Below, piece by piece: positions 28,596 to 35,700 of a DNA stretch of 64,000 bases (position 1 is the stretch's first letter; each line of letters begins with the position of its first letter). The stretch is from Camellia lanceoleosa. Lineage: Eukaryota; Streptophyta; Magnoliopsida; Ericales; Theaceae. The position numbers were made by a program, and so were the translations under genes. The stretch covers positions 60,266,649 to 60,330,648 of the forward strand of contig CM045758.1 in assembly GCA_025200525.1 (NCBI GenBank). The letters run 5' to 3'. Below the pieces are notes generated by a model that searched no databases, had not been told where the DNA came from, and saw only the letters and a list, made by a program, of their open reading frames with translations.

Positions 28596-31500
28596 ATTTC
28601 TTTCCTGGGACCTGAAAGTATTCCTGTCTGCTCAAATGCTCATTTCATGGTATGGTGGATATTATGGTATGGTGTTATTTTGGCTATGTAATGTGGTGAA
28701 TGAAACTTGCTTGAGTTAGTTAAGTACAACTATGTTTTTAAGTCATTCAAGATTCATAATTCAATTTTAAACTCTTACTATGGAAAGTGTTTTTGCTTTT
28801 CTTTTCCTTGCTCTTTTTTTAGGATGAATTTGCTTTAAAAAACACAACATTTCTATGGGGAATCTTCATCTGCTTGGGTGGATTAGAATTTTTTGTTTTT
28901 TGGATAAACAATAATTTCAGTCGAAGAAATTGAAAAGCCCAACCCACACTTCTTCTTAAAACTCAGGTATTAACTGAAACCTTATAATTAGTACAGATGG
29001 AGCAACTTTAGGTGATGTGGGACACATTTCAACACTCTTCTGGACCACAACATATACTAGCCGAACAAATGGCACACCAGTTACAGGCCCAATCAAGCTT
29101 TGATACTAAATTGAAAAGTCCAACCCACACTTCTCCTTAAAACCCAAGTGTTAAGGAGAGAGAAACTAGAGTCTTATAACCAGCACAGATGGGGTAACTC
29201 CAAGCGATGTGGGACACATTCCAACACACCTTCTTGCACCACAACATATAGAAGTCGACCAAACAACACACCAATCACAGACCCAATTAAGCTCTAATCC
29301 CAAATTGAAAAGGCCAGCTCACATTTCTCCTTAAAATCCAAGTATTAAGAAGAGGAAAACTAAAACCTTATAATTAGCACAGATAGGGCAACTCTAGGCG
29401 ATGTGGGACACATTCCAATAGAAGATGCCATCAAGGGACTGCTACCTATTTATGAAATAGATGAAGAGAGAGCTAGAAGAAACTTATACACCTTGTGTAT
29501 GACAAAGTTCTATAAAATCCAAGAATTGGTCACGAGTGGGGCTACTTGAGAGGTAGTATGGATTATCAAGCATTGGGACATGGAAGGGTTTTATGAGATG
29601 GAGGTTATCAAGATTGGGGTGCTTTTAGGTAAAATCTTTTGACGAGGCATTTGTTGGTCATGACGGATCCTCTTTCCTTGGCAAGATATTTGGGTTCCTC
29701 AGGCTCTGAGGGTGGCCTTGCTCGTTTTCTGTGTAGCTCATGGAAAATCTTCACCATTAATATAGTGATTTAGAAAAACACACATGATTTTGAATTGGTG
29801 TTGTATATGTAAATAGGATGGTGAATTGGCTAATCATCTTCTTATCTATTGCAAAGTGGCAAGAGAGTTCTAGACTTTGGTTTTGTCTTGGTTGGGTTGG
29901 AGTAGTTGTTCCCTTGTGGAATAGTTGTTGAGCTCCTTTGTAGGTGTGGGGGTAGTGTGGGGAAAAGGAAGAAGTTATGGCTTTCGATTCCCTTGTATCA
30001 TCTGGGGTGAGCAAAATCATTGATCTTTTGATGGTACAGAGGTTCCATTCTATGGCTTGAAGTGTACATTTGTACTTTTTGTATAATTGGGTGACAGGTG
30101 TTGTTTGCTGGACTAGAACTCTAAATGTAACATGCTGTGACCAAAAAAAAAATCTAAGTTGTGAAAAGATTTATCTTTTTAAAACTAACTTCTGCTACTA
30201 CAATAACATTGTTTATCAAATTGTCTGTGGACTATGTTTGAAGGGACCTCGTAAAGTGCCTCGAGTATCATGTGAAATATTTTGAATTCTTTATGATTGA
30301 ATGGGAAAGAATTTTATGAATCAAGTGGAATCCATAGAAAAGGAAAATCCAAAAAATCATGAGTTCTAATGGAAGCATCGGAAGTGTATATGTGGCCTAC
30401 AGCGACTCTGGATTGCCGTCCTGGGGAGTGAATAATATAATATCGAAGTTCAGAGGAAAGATAGTTCTTCAGATCATTCCAGTGGAGTGATTAAAAGCGT
30501 CTTTGGAATGAATTCCTTTGAAGTGGTACCCAGTAGACCAAACGAAATGGCACTGAAAGGGGGGCCCCTTCATACAAGTTTGCCGCTAGGAGTTTTTACC
30601 AAATGATAAGAATGCCTCTGAGATTCAATGTACCAAAGTAATAGAGAAAAGCCATTTCATGAGATGGAAGTGGACTGGGGGGTCGTCATATGGCCGGAGC
30701 AGTTCCATATGTGGCATTCCTTTCCGCTTTACCACTTTAGGGGAAAGGGGAAAGGGGAAAGTGATTTTTAAGCTTTGGTGCACAAGGGTTCACCCCTATT
30801 CCCTCTAAAGCTTCTCTTAGTCCACTCTTCCCTGGCCTTTCCAGCATTAATGCCCGTGTTTGAAAAACTAAACTCTGATATTGCTGTACTAATTCAGTTT
30901 GAGTTGTTATGTTGCGCGTGTTTTAGGTTCCATATCTGAAAATGCAACATCATGATTTTATAAATCCGCCTTTTTGGCCTAAGATTCATACCGTTATTGG
31001 AATCTATGCTTAAATGTCTTTGAACTGAAACTTCTTTGTGATTGTAGCCGATGGAATTGGAGCAAGTTTTGTCGGACCGGGACAGCGAGGATGAAGTTGA
31101 TGATGACGTTGCAGATTTTGAAGATAGAAGGGTATGTTTGGTCATTATATGACCTTTATTTAACACTTCAGTTTTTTTTATCTATTTGTTTGTTTGCATG
31201 CATGCACCTTTGTATGTGCACGTAATATCAATTTTGGATGAAGCATCTTGGACCCAATAGTTCTTTGTATTGCATACACAACAAGATGATGTGTTCTTAA
31301 TCGTATTCTGTATTTTATATTATCATTTGTGTGCTCTGATATGTAGCAGATGCTTGATGATTTTGTGGATGTAACCAAAGATGAGAAGCAAATGATGCAT
31401 CTCTGGAACTCATTTGTCAGGAAGCAGCGGTAATCTTCATTCTCCAGTTCCTCTTGGAATGCCCTTTTATTGCATCCCTTGTGAGTGTCTTTGTGCTGAT

Positions 31501-33733
31501 CTGATAACATTGCCCATGCTTTTAACCGCATGGCATGTGTTGGTGTCTGCTGTCTGTCATCCAACCGCCTCATACGTTCTTGAACCAAGGAAAAAATTAA
31601 TAGGCTCTTATCTTGTAGGCTTCTGCTTAATTGTTTTTGGGATTTTTCAAAATGTCTCCAATAATTTACCAGAGTGGTTTGTTATTGTGAGTTTTTAAGC
31701 TTACATGGTCATCGATTTTGTTTGTCACTATGGCAGGGTGCTCGCAGATGGTCATATTGCCTGGGCATGTGAGGCATTTTCAAAATTGCATGGTCAAGAC
31801 CTTATCAAGGCACCAGCACTTCTTTGGTATCTCCTTATCTCATTTTTATGTTGTGGCAATGCGTTCTTCAATTCAACCCCTCAGTTAAAATAATTTTGTC
31901 TTTCTCTCACTTGTGCTTAGATCTGTCTATCTTCGTATGCAGATGCTTGTTAAAGATATTCTAGTTTGTATAGTGTGGTTCAGTAATTACCTATTAGCTC
32001 ATGACTAGGCTCTAAGCATGCTGTGTAGGACTTCCAAATATTACTGCTACATGTGACTGCTGCTGATCAGAATACACTTCATCTATGTGCATTTCATTAC
32101 ATGTATATTTGCTGGATGAATCCACATAAAATCTATCTGAAGGTGTTATTTTGTGAAGCTAGTAACTTTCTGTAAATAAGGTATGGCCCTGTTTGGGAAG
32201 AAGGTTTTGAGTTAAAATAGCCAATAAAGACAAAATAAGCTAAAATAGCTAGTAAGATAAATGTCACATCCAAACTAGTCATTTCACTTTTTCTCTTACA
32301 ACCATCAAATCTACTACAAAAAAAGTCAACTATCTTCTCAAACACAATTTTTTTAGCCCGGTTAAAATAGCCAAAAAGTAAACTAAAATAGCCAACTTCC
32401 CAAACGGGCTTCTATACTTTCATAAGAGGTTGCCCTTCATTTATGGCCCTGTCATGCTCGTCTTGATGTTGCTCTCTCTCTCTCTCTCTCTCTCCTGCTT
32501 CGGCTCTTTGCCAGCCCACCTCTGGCTAAGGGTGGGAATTCCCGACACGACATGATAACGTGACTTGAACCGTATACAAAGTTAGTTGGTTAGGGTTGAT
32601 CATTTTCCGACACGAACATGTATATGACACGACCTGTGAATCCATATAATAAATAGGTCGTGTTCGGGTTAAACTCGTGAAACCCGAAAATGACATGTCT
32701 AATCCATTTATTTTAGCGTGTAATCCGTTAACATGAACACGACCGGCGACTCGAAAATGACCTCTTTAAGACCCATGACCCACGAACTACATATACACAT
32801 TTTATAATTATAAATATAAATTGATCAAATTCCATCTCAACTATTCATTTAATTTTCATGGTGATTGTGGAAGTAAATTTTTGAACAAAAATTTAATTGG
32901 ATAAGCGGGTTTTTCGTGTTGGGTCAATCGTGTCACTCACGGTTTGACATGATTATTAACATATTGTGTTAGTGTTTGCATATATGACACATTTATTAAA
33001 CAAGTAGTGTTTTTTTTTTTGAACTAACAGGTCATGTTCATGTTCGTGTTTGTGCTCATACTTTTGACATGCGAACCTGATATGACATGACTCGAACACG
33101 ATACGATACGACATGATGCCCGCCCTTACCTCTAGCGGCCTAACACTATGTCAACGATGCCTATACTTTCTAAAAGGGCCTTCCATCAGCGTACATGAAC
33201 TCTATCACCCACACCAATTAAAACTTATTCCAAGGACTCCCTCATATTCAACATTAACTATCAGATCTATGGAAGGTTTAGAGTTGGGCCAGCTGGCCTG
33301 TAACTGTTCTTGGGGTAATATTATAAAAGGATGTGGGTTCTTGTCTCTTCCAATTTATTAAAGTTCTGCAAGTGGCTAACAATTTTAGGTTTCTTGTTGC
33401 TATACAATCTGATGGAAAAGTTGTGAAATTAACATTTTTTACACAGAAATGGAGGATTAAATAATAGATATATCATCCAAAAAAGTGTTCTTTGTGCATT
33501 TATACAGGATCTATCTCTTACTAGTTTAGGTTCATCCGAGTATAAGCTATATTTCTTATGGTAATGTTAATGTGCTTCTGAGTTGTTTGTATACTTGTGG
33601 GCTCGGCAGGTGTTGGAGATTATTTATGATCAAACTGTGGAATCACGGCCTGCTTGACGCACGCACATTGAACAATTGTAATATAATACTTGAACGATGC
33701 CAAAGCCAAGATGCAGATCATATGAAAAGCTAA
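1342..33733 (+). CDS. EMF2: EMF2-type Polycomb protein (Su(z)12/VEFS family), 5'-incomplete, 17 exons visible
   Basis: Su(z)12 homologue of the plant Polycomb repressive complex 2, a nuclear complex that trimethylates histone H3 lysine 27; EMF2 proteins repress floral genes during vegetative growth. Exons: 1342-1456, 1555-1714, 1807-1875, 10322-10461, 17597-17659, 17794-17915, 19140-19204, 24242-24294, 24404-24457, 24543-24602, 25134-25180, 25357-25478, 26457-26643, 27898-27946, 31048-31131, 31347-31429, 31737-31826, 33610-33733 (the two zinc-finger exons, 24242 and 24404, could be counted as one unit). All junctions are GT-AG, and phases agree throughout, giving about 561 residues without a stop. 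Order: N-terminal conserved block, C2H2 zinc finger (C-x2-C-x12-H-x4-H), acidic [14 protein letters not shown], then VEFS box. Arabidopsis EMF2 is about 630 aa, so only the N-terminus is missing. The zinc finger plus full VEFS box and the spacer favour EMF2 over FIS2. Exon calls are manual; transcripts would settle them. Confidence 0.93.
2336..2578 (-). repeat. 3' LTR of the truncated Copia relic
   Basis: On the minus strand the LTR begins TGAGAATATTAGG and ends CA, directly after a purine tract complementary to CCCCCACTC at about 2581-2589. It contains an internal near-duplication of about 70 bp (two copies of an ATATACACTACCATATATATA-like segment between about 2446 and 2570). The partner LTR is absent, so both ends rest on the TG/CA rule and the purine tract only. 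Confidence 0.6.
2621..2815. mobile_element. Fold-back MITE with TGTGTTTGG termini, 3 bp TSD
   Basis: Termini GGTTGTGTTTGGTT and AACCAAACACAGCA are inverted repeats, and the flanks show a 3 bp duplication TGA (2618-2620 and 2816-2818). The whole element is nearly palindromic: GGGATTTGGAAAGGGAAAGG on the left mirrors CCTTTCCCTTTCCAAATCC on the right. A second copy of the family is at 34401-34558. It is inserted within the 3' end of the Copia relic, so it is younger than that element. Confidence 0.75.
2819..3998 (-). pseudogene. Copia pol fragment: RNase H and C-terminal reverse transcriptase
   Basis: Reading the minus strand, RT ends with [14 protein letters not shown] (catalytic YVDD intact, near 3745) and [15 protein letters not shown], followed by RNase H with [20 protein letters not shown] and [11 protein letters not shown], the standard Copia C-terminus. 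The frame is broken several times, and no long continuous ORF remains. The upstream part of RT is displaced beyond the insertion at 3999-5563. Confidence 0.85.
3999..5563. mobile_element. Solo LTR (or small non-autonomous LTR element) inserted in the Copia RT
   Basis: This sequence begins TGTTACTA and ends TCTAACA, a TG...CA inverted pair, and is flanked by CATCT (3994-3998) and CATTT (5564-5568), a 5 bp target duplication with one mismatch. The Copia RT reading frame is interrupted exactly here: the codons for MDVKNAFL lie left of it, and the segment for WPLYQ lies right of it. No coding capacity or internal primer-binding site is seen, so a solo LTR left by LTR-LTR recombination is the best call. 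It holds a (TG)n microsatellite. Confidence 0.75.
4843..4867. repeat. (TG)n microsatellite
   Basis: About twelve uninterrupted TG units inside the inserted LTR. Confidence 0.9.
5564..6950 (-). pseudogene. Copia pol fragment: integrase and N-terminal reverse transcriptase
   Basis: The minus strand reads [29 protein letters not shown] and [20 protein letters not shown], the integrase core of Copia elements. The second catalytic residue, normally Asp in RSDLGGEY, is Asn here (codon AAC, near 6811). The integrase-RT linker is low-complexity, with (ACT)n at about 6120-6150 and a 15 bp alternating repeat at about 6020-6075. It ends at the RT segment interrupted by the LTR at 3999-5563. Confidence 0.8.
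7038..7238. mobile_element. hAT-type fold-back MITE with perfect 8 bp TSD
   Basis: Inverted termini GGGAGCCGCTATTCC and GGAATATCGACTCCC enclose a near-palindromic 201 bp sequence, with TTATTATACATAATTACGTTAA mirrored in part near 7160-7190. The flanks carry an exact 8 bp duplication TAAAATAT at 7030-7037 and 7239-7246, which is the hAT-superfamily length. No coding capacity. Confidence 0.8.
7436..8344. mobile_element. Fold-back TIR element with a second fold-back element nested inside
   Basis: The outer termini CACTATGTTTGG (from 7436) and CCAAACATAGTG (to 8344) are exact inverted repeats. The outer arms carry purine-rich GAGAAATGGAGAG-type sequence on the left and its complement on the right. 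At about 7634-8053 a second palindromic element is nested, beginning TGTTTGGTTTCAGTTTTC and ending with GAAAACTGGAACCAAACA. No ORF; no clear target duplication. Confidence 0.65.
7634..8053. mobile_element. Inner fold-back element nested in the 7436-8344 element
   Basis: The left arm TGTTTGGTTTCAGTTTTCTG pairs with the right arm CAGAAAACTGGAACCAAACA apart from one or two positions. The interior is extremely AT-rich, with mirrored oligo-A and oligo-T tracts. It is inferred to have inserted after the outer element because it splits the outer arms. Confidence 0.6.
9758..9977. mobile_element. Fold-back MITE in the 8.4 kb EMF2 intron
   Basis: The left half (ATTACACGGACTGCCCCTC, then CCCCGTCAACTATAAAA) is mirrored by the right half (TTTTATAGTTGACAGG, then AGTTAAGGAGGTGTAAT). 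The centre is an oligo-T tract near 9890-9901. No coding capacity; the ends are approximate. Confidence 0.55.
10322..10461 (+). CDS. EMF2: EMF2 exon ([18 protein letters not shown] block)
   Basis: A 140 bp exon. The two bases at its start complete a Ser codon left by the exon ending at 1875, and 46 codons follow. [16 protein letters not shown] corresponds to the SWxKSPNxxLGQR motif of EMF2 proteins. It sits alone between an 8.4 kb and a 7.1 kb intron, each holding an antisense Copia element. Confidence 0.92.
11605..11768 (-). repeat. 3' LTR of the full-length Copia element
   Basis: A 164 bp LTR; on the + strand it starts TGATAGACAACG and ends GGTTAACA. It is adjacent to the purine tract at 11769-11778 and to the left copy of the ATAGT duplication. 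Confidence 0.9.
11780..13260 (-). pseudogene. Copia reverse transcriptase and RNase H, degraded
   Basis: On the minus strand the RT domain shows [63 protein letters not shown] and [13 protein letters not shown], with the YVDD catalytic box intact. RNase H shows [14 protein letters not shown] and [11 protein letters not shown]. The frame changes several times, so no functional polyprotein is possible as read. Confidence 0.9.
13806..14501. mobile_element. Cluster of three GTTTGGG-type MITEs inside the Copia element
   Basis: The Copia frame breaks at about 13806 and resumes after 14501. In between are a first fold-back (about 13809-13979, GTGTTTGGGAAG...CTTCCCAAACAC), a second starting with GTCGTTTGGGATGTGAG near 14015 and ending near 14250, and a third, well-defined element at 14270-14498. 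They share an interior with the MITE at 32186-32409 (AAAAAGACAAAATA and TGTCACATC-like runs). Confidence 0.65.
14270..14498. mobile_element. PIF/Harbinger-like MITE with TTA TSD
   Basis: Inverted termini GGCCTCATTTGG and CCAAACGAGGCC differ at one position. The flanks are TTA at 14267-14269 and 14499-14501, the 3 bp TWA-type duplication of the PIF/Harbinger superfamily. 229 bp, no ORF. Confidence 0.75.
14502..17160 (-). pseudogene. Copia gag, protease and integrase, degraded
   Basis: Minus strand. The gag region (about 16840-16250) reads [20 protein letters not shown] zinc knuckle [14 protein letters not shown] lies at about 15941-15897, with Asn replacing the usual His. The protease motif reads [11 protein letters not shown] near 15620, where DSGA is expected, so the catalytic Asp is lost. 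An integrase HHCC region ([17 protein letters not shown] ... CSGCKLAKF) lies near 15240-15090. The integrase core continues to about 14510 with stops. Confidence 0.85.
17192..17357 (-). repeat. 5' LTR of the full-length Copia element
   Basis: A 166 bp LTR; on the + strand it starts TGATAAACACC and ends GCTTAACA. It is followed by the right copy of the ATAGT duplication. It differs from the partner LTR by about 14 substitutions and one 2 bp TA indel. Confidence 0.9.
17597..19204 (+). CDS. EMF2: EMF2 exons 17597-17659, 17794-17915 and 19140-19204
   Basis: Three exons of 63, 122 and 65 bp. The second holds [20 protein letters not shown], matching the family's VTISAEEVG-KSPYSSFSY region. The third reads [20 protein letters not shown], a near-invariant plant EMF2 motif just upstream of the zinc finger. 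Phases 0/2/1 chain correctly, with CG|G forming Arg across the second junction. Confidence 0.92.
20237..21083. mobile_element. Nested TIR element with exact 8 bp TSD (hAT-like)
   Basis: Termini CTATGAAGCACGGATAC and GTATCCGTGCTTTCTAG are inverted repeats with two mismatches. The flanks are an exact 8 bp duplication GTGCTGCC (20229-20236 and 21084-21091). The interior is AT-rich with repeated TCGGATACTT sub-terminal motifs. A related copy in opposite orientation is at 21842-22507. Confidence 0.75.
21271..21450. repeat. 91 bp tandem duplication
   Basis: Two near-identical units, each starting TTGAGAGAAGGATTTTGA, followed by an oligo-C/oligo-A tract and a GTGAGGGTTAAAAATGTAAA segment. They differ mainly in homopolymer length. 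Confidence 0.8.
21842..22507. mobile_element. Second copy of the CTATGAAGC TIR family, inverted relative to 20237-21083
   Basis: Exact 9 bp inverted termini CTATGAAGC and GCTTCATAG. The flanks GGTGTTAC and GTGATTAC look like a diverged target duplication. The interior segment AGACTTGATATTGAAAT of the copy at 20237 occurs here on the opposite strand. No ORF. Confidence 0.65.
22508..24241 (+). other. Remaining intron sequence before the zinc-finger exon
   Basis: About 1.7 kb of non-coding intron. I saw no transposon signature, RNA gene or exon. Confidence 0.6.
24242..24457 (+). CDS. EMF2: EMF2 exons 24242-24294 and 24404-24457: C2H2 zinc finger
   Basis: The zinc finger is split by a 109 bp intron: the two Cys (CPFC) lie on the first exon and the two His (HLPSYH) on the second, giving C-x2-C-x12-H-x4-H. 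All four metal ligands are present. This finger is the defining Su(z)12-family element N-terminal to the VEFS box. The upstream intron is 5.0 kb and carries nested TIR elements; the acceptor is GCAG at 24241. Confidence 0.92.
24543..25478 (+). CDS. EMF2: EMF2 exons 24543-24602, 25134-25180 and 25357-25478
   Basis: These read [15 protein letters not shown], then [14 protein letters not shown], then a basic stretch [11 protein letters not shown] that may act as a nuclear localisation signal (inference). [10 protein letters not shown] followed by a basic run is the standard order after the zinc finger in plant EMF2. The remainder of the third exon is poorly conserved in the family. Confidence 0.9.
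26457..27946 (+). CDS. EMF2: EMF2 exons 26457-26643 and 27898-27946 (variable spacer, then [12 protein letters not shown] motif)
   Basis: The 187 bp exon encodes the variable spacer, with [12 protein letters not shown] and [18 protein letters not shown]; the latter is conserved in EMF2. The 49 bp exon encodes [16 protein letters not shown], the conserved block that precedes the acidic region. An Asn codon (AA|T) spans the junction. The intron between them (1254 bp) holds a fold-back MITE near 27272-27485. Confidence 0.9.
27272..27485. mobile_element. Fold-back MITE in an EMF2 intron
   Basis: The left arm GTTTGGTTCATTGGAATGAA pairs with the right arm CATTCCAATGAACCAAATA. Internal GGAATGGAATGATCATTCC is itself palindromic. 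About 214 bp, no ORF; the target duplication is unclear. Confidence 0.6.
28561..28593. repeat. (CA)n microsatellite
   Basis: About sixteen uninterrupted CA units within the 3.1 kb EMF2 intron. Confidence 0.95.
28929..29420. repeat. Tandem repeat of about 180-194 bp, 2.6 copies
   Basis: Units start with ATTGAAAAG at 28929, 29110 and 29304. Each contains GATGTGGGACACATT and the first two end with CAATYAAGCTYTRATMC. The complement of the unit end (GTATCAAAGCTTGATTGGG) resembles the region beside a plant LTR with an initiator-Met primer-binding site, so the unit may derive from a small LTR element (TRIM-like; inference). Confidence 0.75.
29640..30150 (+). pseudogene. LINE (L1-type non-LTR) relic: C-terminal zf-RVT region
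   Basis: The translation gives [18 protein letters not shown] and HGKIFTIN, then [13 protein letters not shown], then WLGWS and IIWG, with frame changes and stops. This is the order of the zinc-binding domain at the C-terminus of plant LINE reverse transcriptases (FPWKxIW, GKILT, DHLLLHCxVA, then a Trp-rich stretch). The endonuclease and RT catalytic core are absent. Boundaries are approximate. Confidence 0.65.
30150..31047 (+). other. Intron sequence, nothing recognised
   Basis: About 0.9 kb between the LINE relic and the VEFS exons. It includes a less AT-rich stretch near 30480-30740 without a credible ORF or repeat. Confidence 0.5.
31048..33733 (+). CDS. EMF2: EMF2 exons 31048-31131, 31347-31429, 31737-31826, 33610-33733: acidic region and VEFS box
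   Basis: The C-terminal part starts with an acidic stretch ([20 protein letters not shown]) and continues into the VEFS box, the segment that binds the SET-domain methyltransferase subunit in PRC2. Readable marks are [34 protein letters not shown] and [17 protein letters not shown]. The stop is TAA at 33731-33733. The acceptor at 31341-31349 is a NAGNAG (TAGCAG), so a Gln may be added or skipped before MLDDF. The last intron (1783 bp) contains two transposons. Confidence 0.94.
32186..32409. mobile_element. GTTTGGG-type MITE in the last EMF2 intron
   Basis: Termini GCCCTGTTTGGGAAG and CTTCCCAAACGGGC are inverted with one indel. The interior (AAAGACAAAATAAGCTAAAA, TGTCACATCCAAAC) matches the MITE cluster at 13806-14250. 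No ORF. Confidence 0.7.
32472..32494. repeat. (CT)n microsatellite
   Basis: About eleven CT units just upstream of the hAT-type element. Confidence 0.9.
32527..33128. mobile_element. Non-autonomous hAT-type element in the last EMF2 intron
   Basis: It begins TAAGGGTGGG and ends CCCGCCCTTA. The flanks are CCTCTGGC (32519-32526) and CCTCTAGC (33129-33136), an 8 bp target duplication with one mismatch, typical of hAT. Sub-terminal regions repeat GACACGA and its complement TCGTGT many times, as in transposase-binding arrays. 602 bp, no transposase ORF. Confidence 0.8.
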
Positions 33734-34400
33734 ATTTATTAGCGTCGTCGGTAAAGGCTCTATTTGATTTTATTGGGGATTTTCTTCCTCACTAATTTAC
33801 TGATTTGAGCTCCATCACATTTCTAACATTTGTTGTACCACCTATTCATGTTATTTAACTTTTGCTTATCGGGCTACTAAAGTCCTCTTCTTCTTTTTAT
33901 CTTATTATAAAATTGATAAACCCTATATCTTTTAATTTATAGATCATGTATAAGATTCATGTTGTAATCAATCACCTTACAGTTCTACAAAGGAAAATGA
34001 AAGAAAAATGCTTCTCCTTTCTATCTTTTGAAGATTTAGTGCATGCCTTCTCTGCTCCCAAAGAACTGATTTATTTTATTTTATTTTATTATTATTATTT
34101 TTTCCGTCAGTTGGTGGTGGTTTGTGAGGGTGGTGAATTGATGATGATGATGATGATTATTATTGTTATTTGTTGAGCAATCTTCAGATCAAAGGGGTTG
34201 AGTTTTTAACTTAAAAACCGAGAGAGGGTGTGTTGAAAAAAGCCTGCAGCAAATGGGTAATGTAATATTAAGTTAAACATGAAAATTATGTAAAATGAAA
34301 ATTAATTAAGACTAGCTTAATTAGTCAGAATCATTCAATGCAACCACAAAAAAAAAAAAAGCAAAAAAAAAAAAATTGAATTGGTCTTTGATTGCACTAC

Positions 34401-34558
34401 TGCTGTGTTTGGTTGGAGAATTTGAGGAGGAATTTGGAAAGGGAAAGGGAAAAGGTGTGTGAAATTATATGAAATATAGACATGTTTTATTCATATTTCA
34501 TTTACTTTTTCATTTCTCTTTTTAAATTCCTCTCCAAATTTTCCAACCAAACACAGCA
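34401..34558. mobile_element. Fold-back MITE, same family as 2621-2815
   Basis: Exact 16 bp inverted termini TGCTGTGTTTGGTTGG and CCAACCAAACACAGCA. The flanks are TAC and TAA (a possible 3 bp TSD with one mismatch). GAATTTGAGGAGGAATTTGG on the left mirrors AAATTCCTCTCCAAATT on the right. Confidence 0.75.
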
Positions 34559-35646
34559 TAAGTGAATTCATACCTTTGATTCAACAAATTAAAAATGAAA
34601 CTGATCTGTAGTACTGGGTGAATTTATCAACTAGTGACAAGTCGAGTTTCTCTTGAAATTAAAATCTATATTTTGGGTGCTTGTTAAGAGTCAATGGTAG
34701 GTAATCATGCATTATCAAACAAATTTAATTGTGAAACAGCTGAATGTGTTCAATTTTAACATTTAATTGTATTATTAAACAAGGCCTAAGATTTGTTAAA
34801 AGGAGTTGAGACTACAGTTTTGGGAAGATTTGTAGCCGTTGTATATAGTAGTAGTTGGTGTGATGGTGGAATGTTGTCACTAATTATTATTTTTTTAATT
34901 GTAAGTCTACATTTTGAGAACTATTTTATGATTATCAAACAAATTTAATTTATATGTATTTAATACATTCAATTTTAAGTACTAAATTAAATTATTAAAC
35001 AACTAAGACCAGTGACGGAGCCAGCTAAGGATTGGGGGGGGGGGGGGGTTCACATGCCCCCTTTGAAGTTTTGATAATTAGACTACTACCTTTATATACA
35101 AAGATTTATCCTTAATAAAATTGTAATAGTATTTCTCTATAAAAAGTCTTTATATTTTTAAAATTTTAAAAATGTTTTATTATATTCTCTTTATCATTTT
35201 TGTACATTCTTAACTAACAGGTCAAAGTAAGAATTGAATCAATTAATAATTTATTTTCTATTATGAAATCTATTTAGTTTGGTTATTTCTTTTTATTAGT
35301 TGAGTTGATAGTGTTAAACTTATTAATTATAAATTTAGTTGTTTGTTTCTCCCTATTGTTGGGTTAATATAATTTAGTTGTTGATTATGAATTTATAAGT
35401 CAGGTTGATATAAATCTCATGATAATTGTAATATTATATCTTATTGATTGACAAAAAATAAATCAAAAAGTGTATAAGTTTAATAATATTTCATTATTAC
35501 TTGTTATAGAGAGAGAAAAAAAAAAATGTTGTGATTGATGTATGCCCTTTGTACTTTGAATTTTTACCTCCACCACTAAGTAAGACACATGCTTATTAGG
35601 AAGTACTCATAAAGGTCTAAAGATAATCTAATATCTTCAGCTTCTT

Positions 35647-35649
<3 letters not shown>

Positions 35650-35700
<51 letters not shown>
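35650..35700. repeat. (CT)n(AT)n compound microsatellite
   Basis: About fourteen CT units run directly into about eleven AT units. Confidence 0.9.

Noticed and set aside
1342..33733. Identity as VRN2 or FIS2 rather than EMF2
   Set aside because: The long N-terminal block, the YRFSRACIL motif and the EMF2-type spacer and tail fit EMF2 best. FIS2 lacks much of the N-terminus and VRN2 is shorter.
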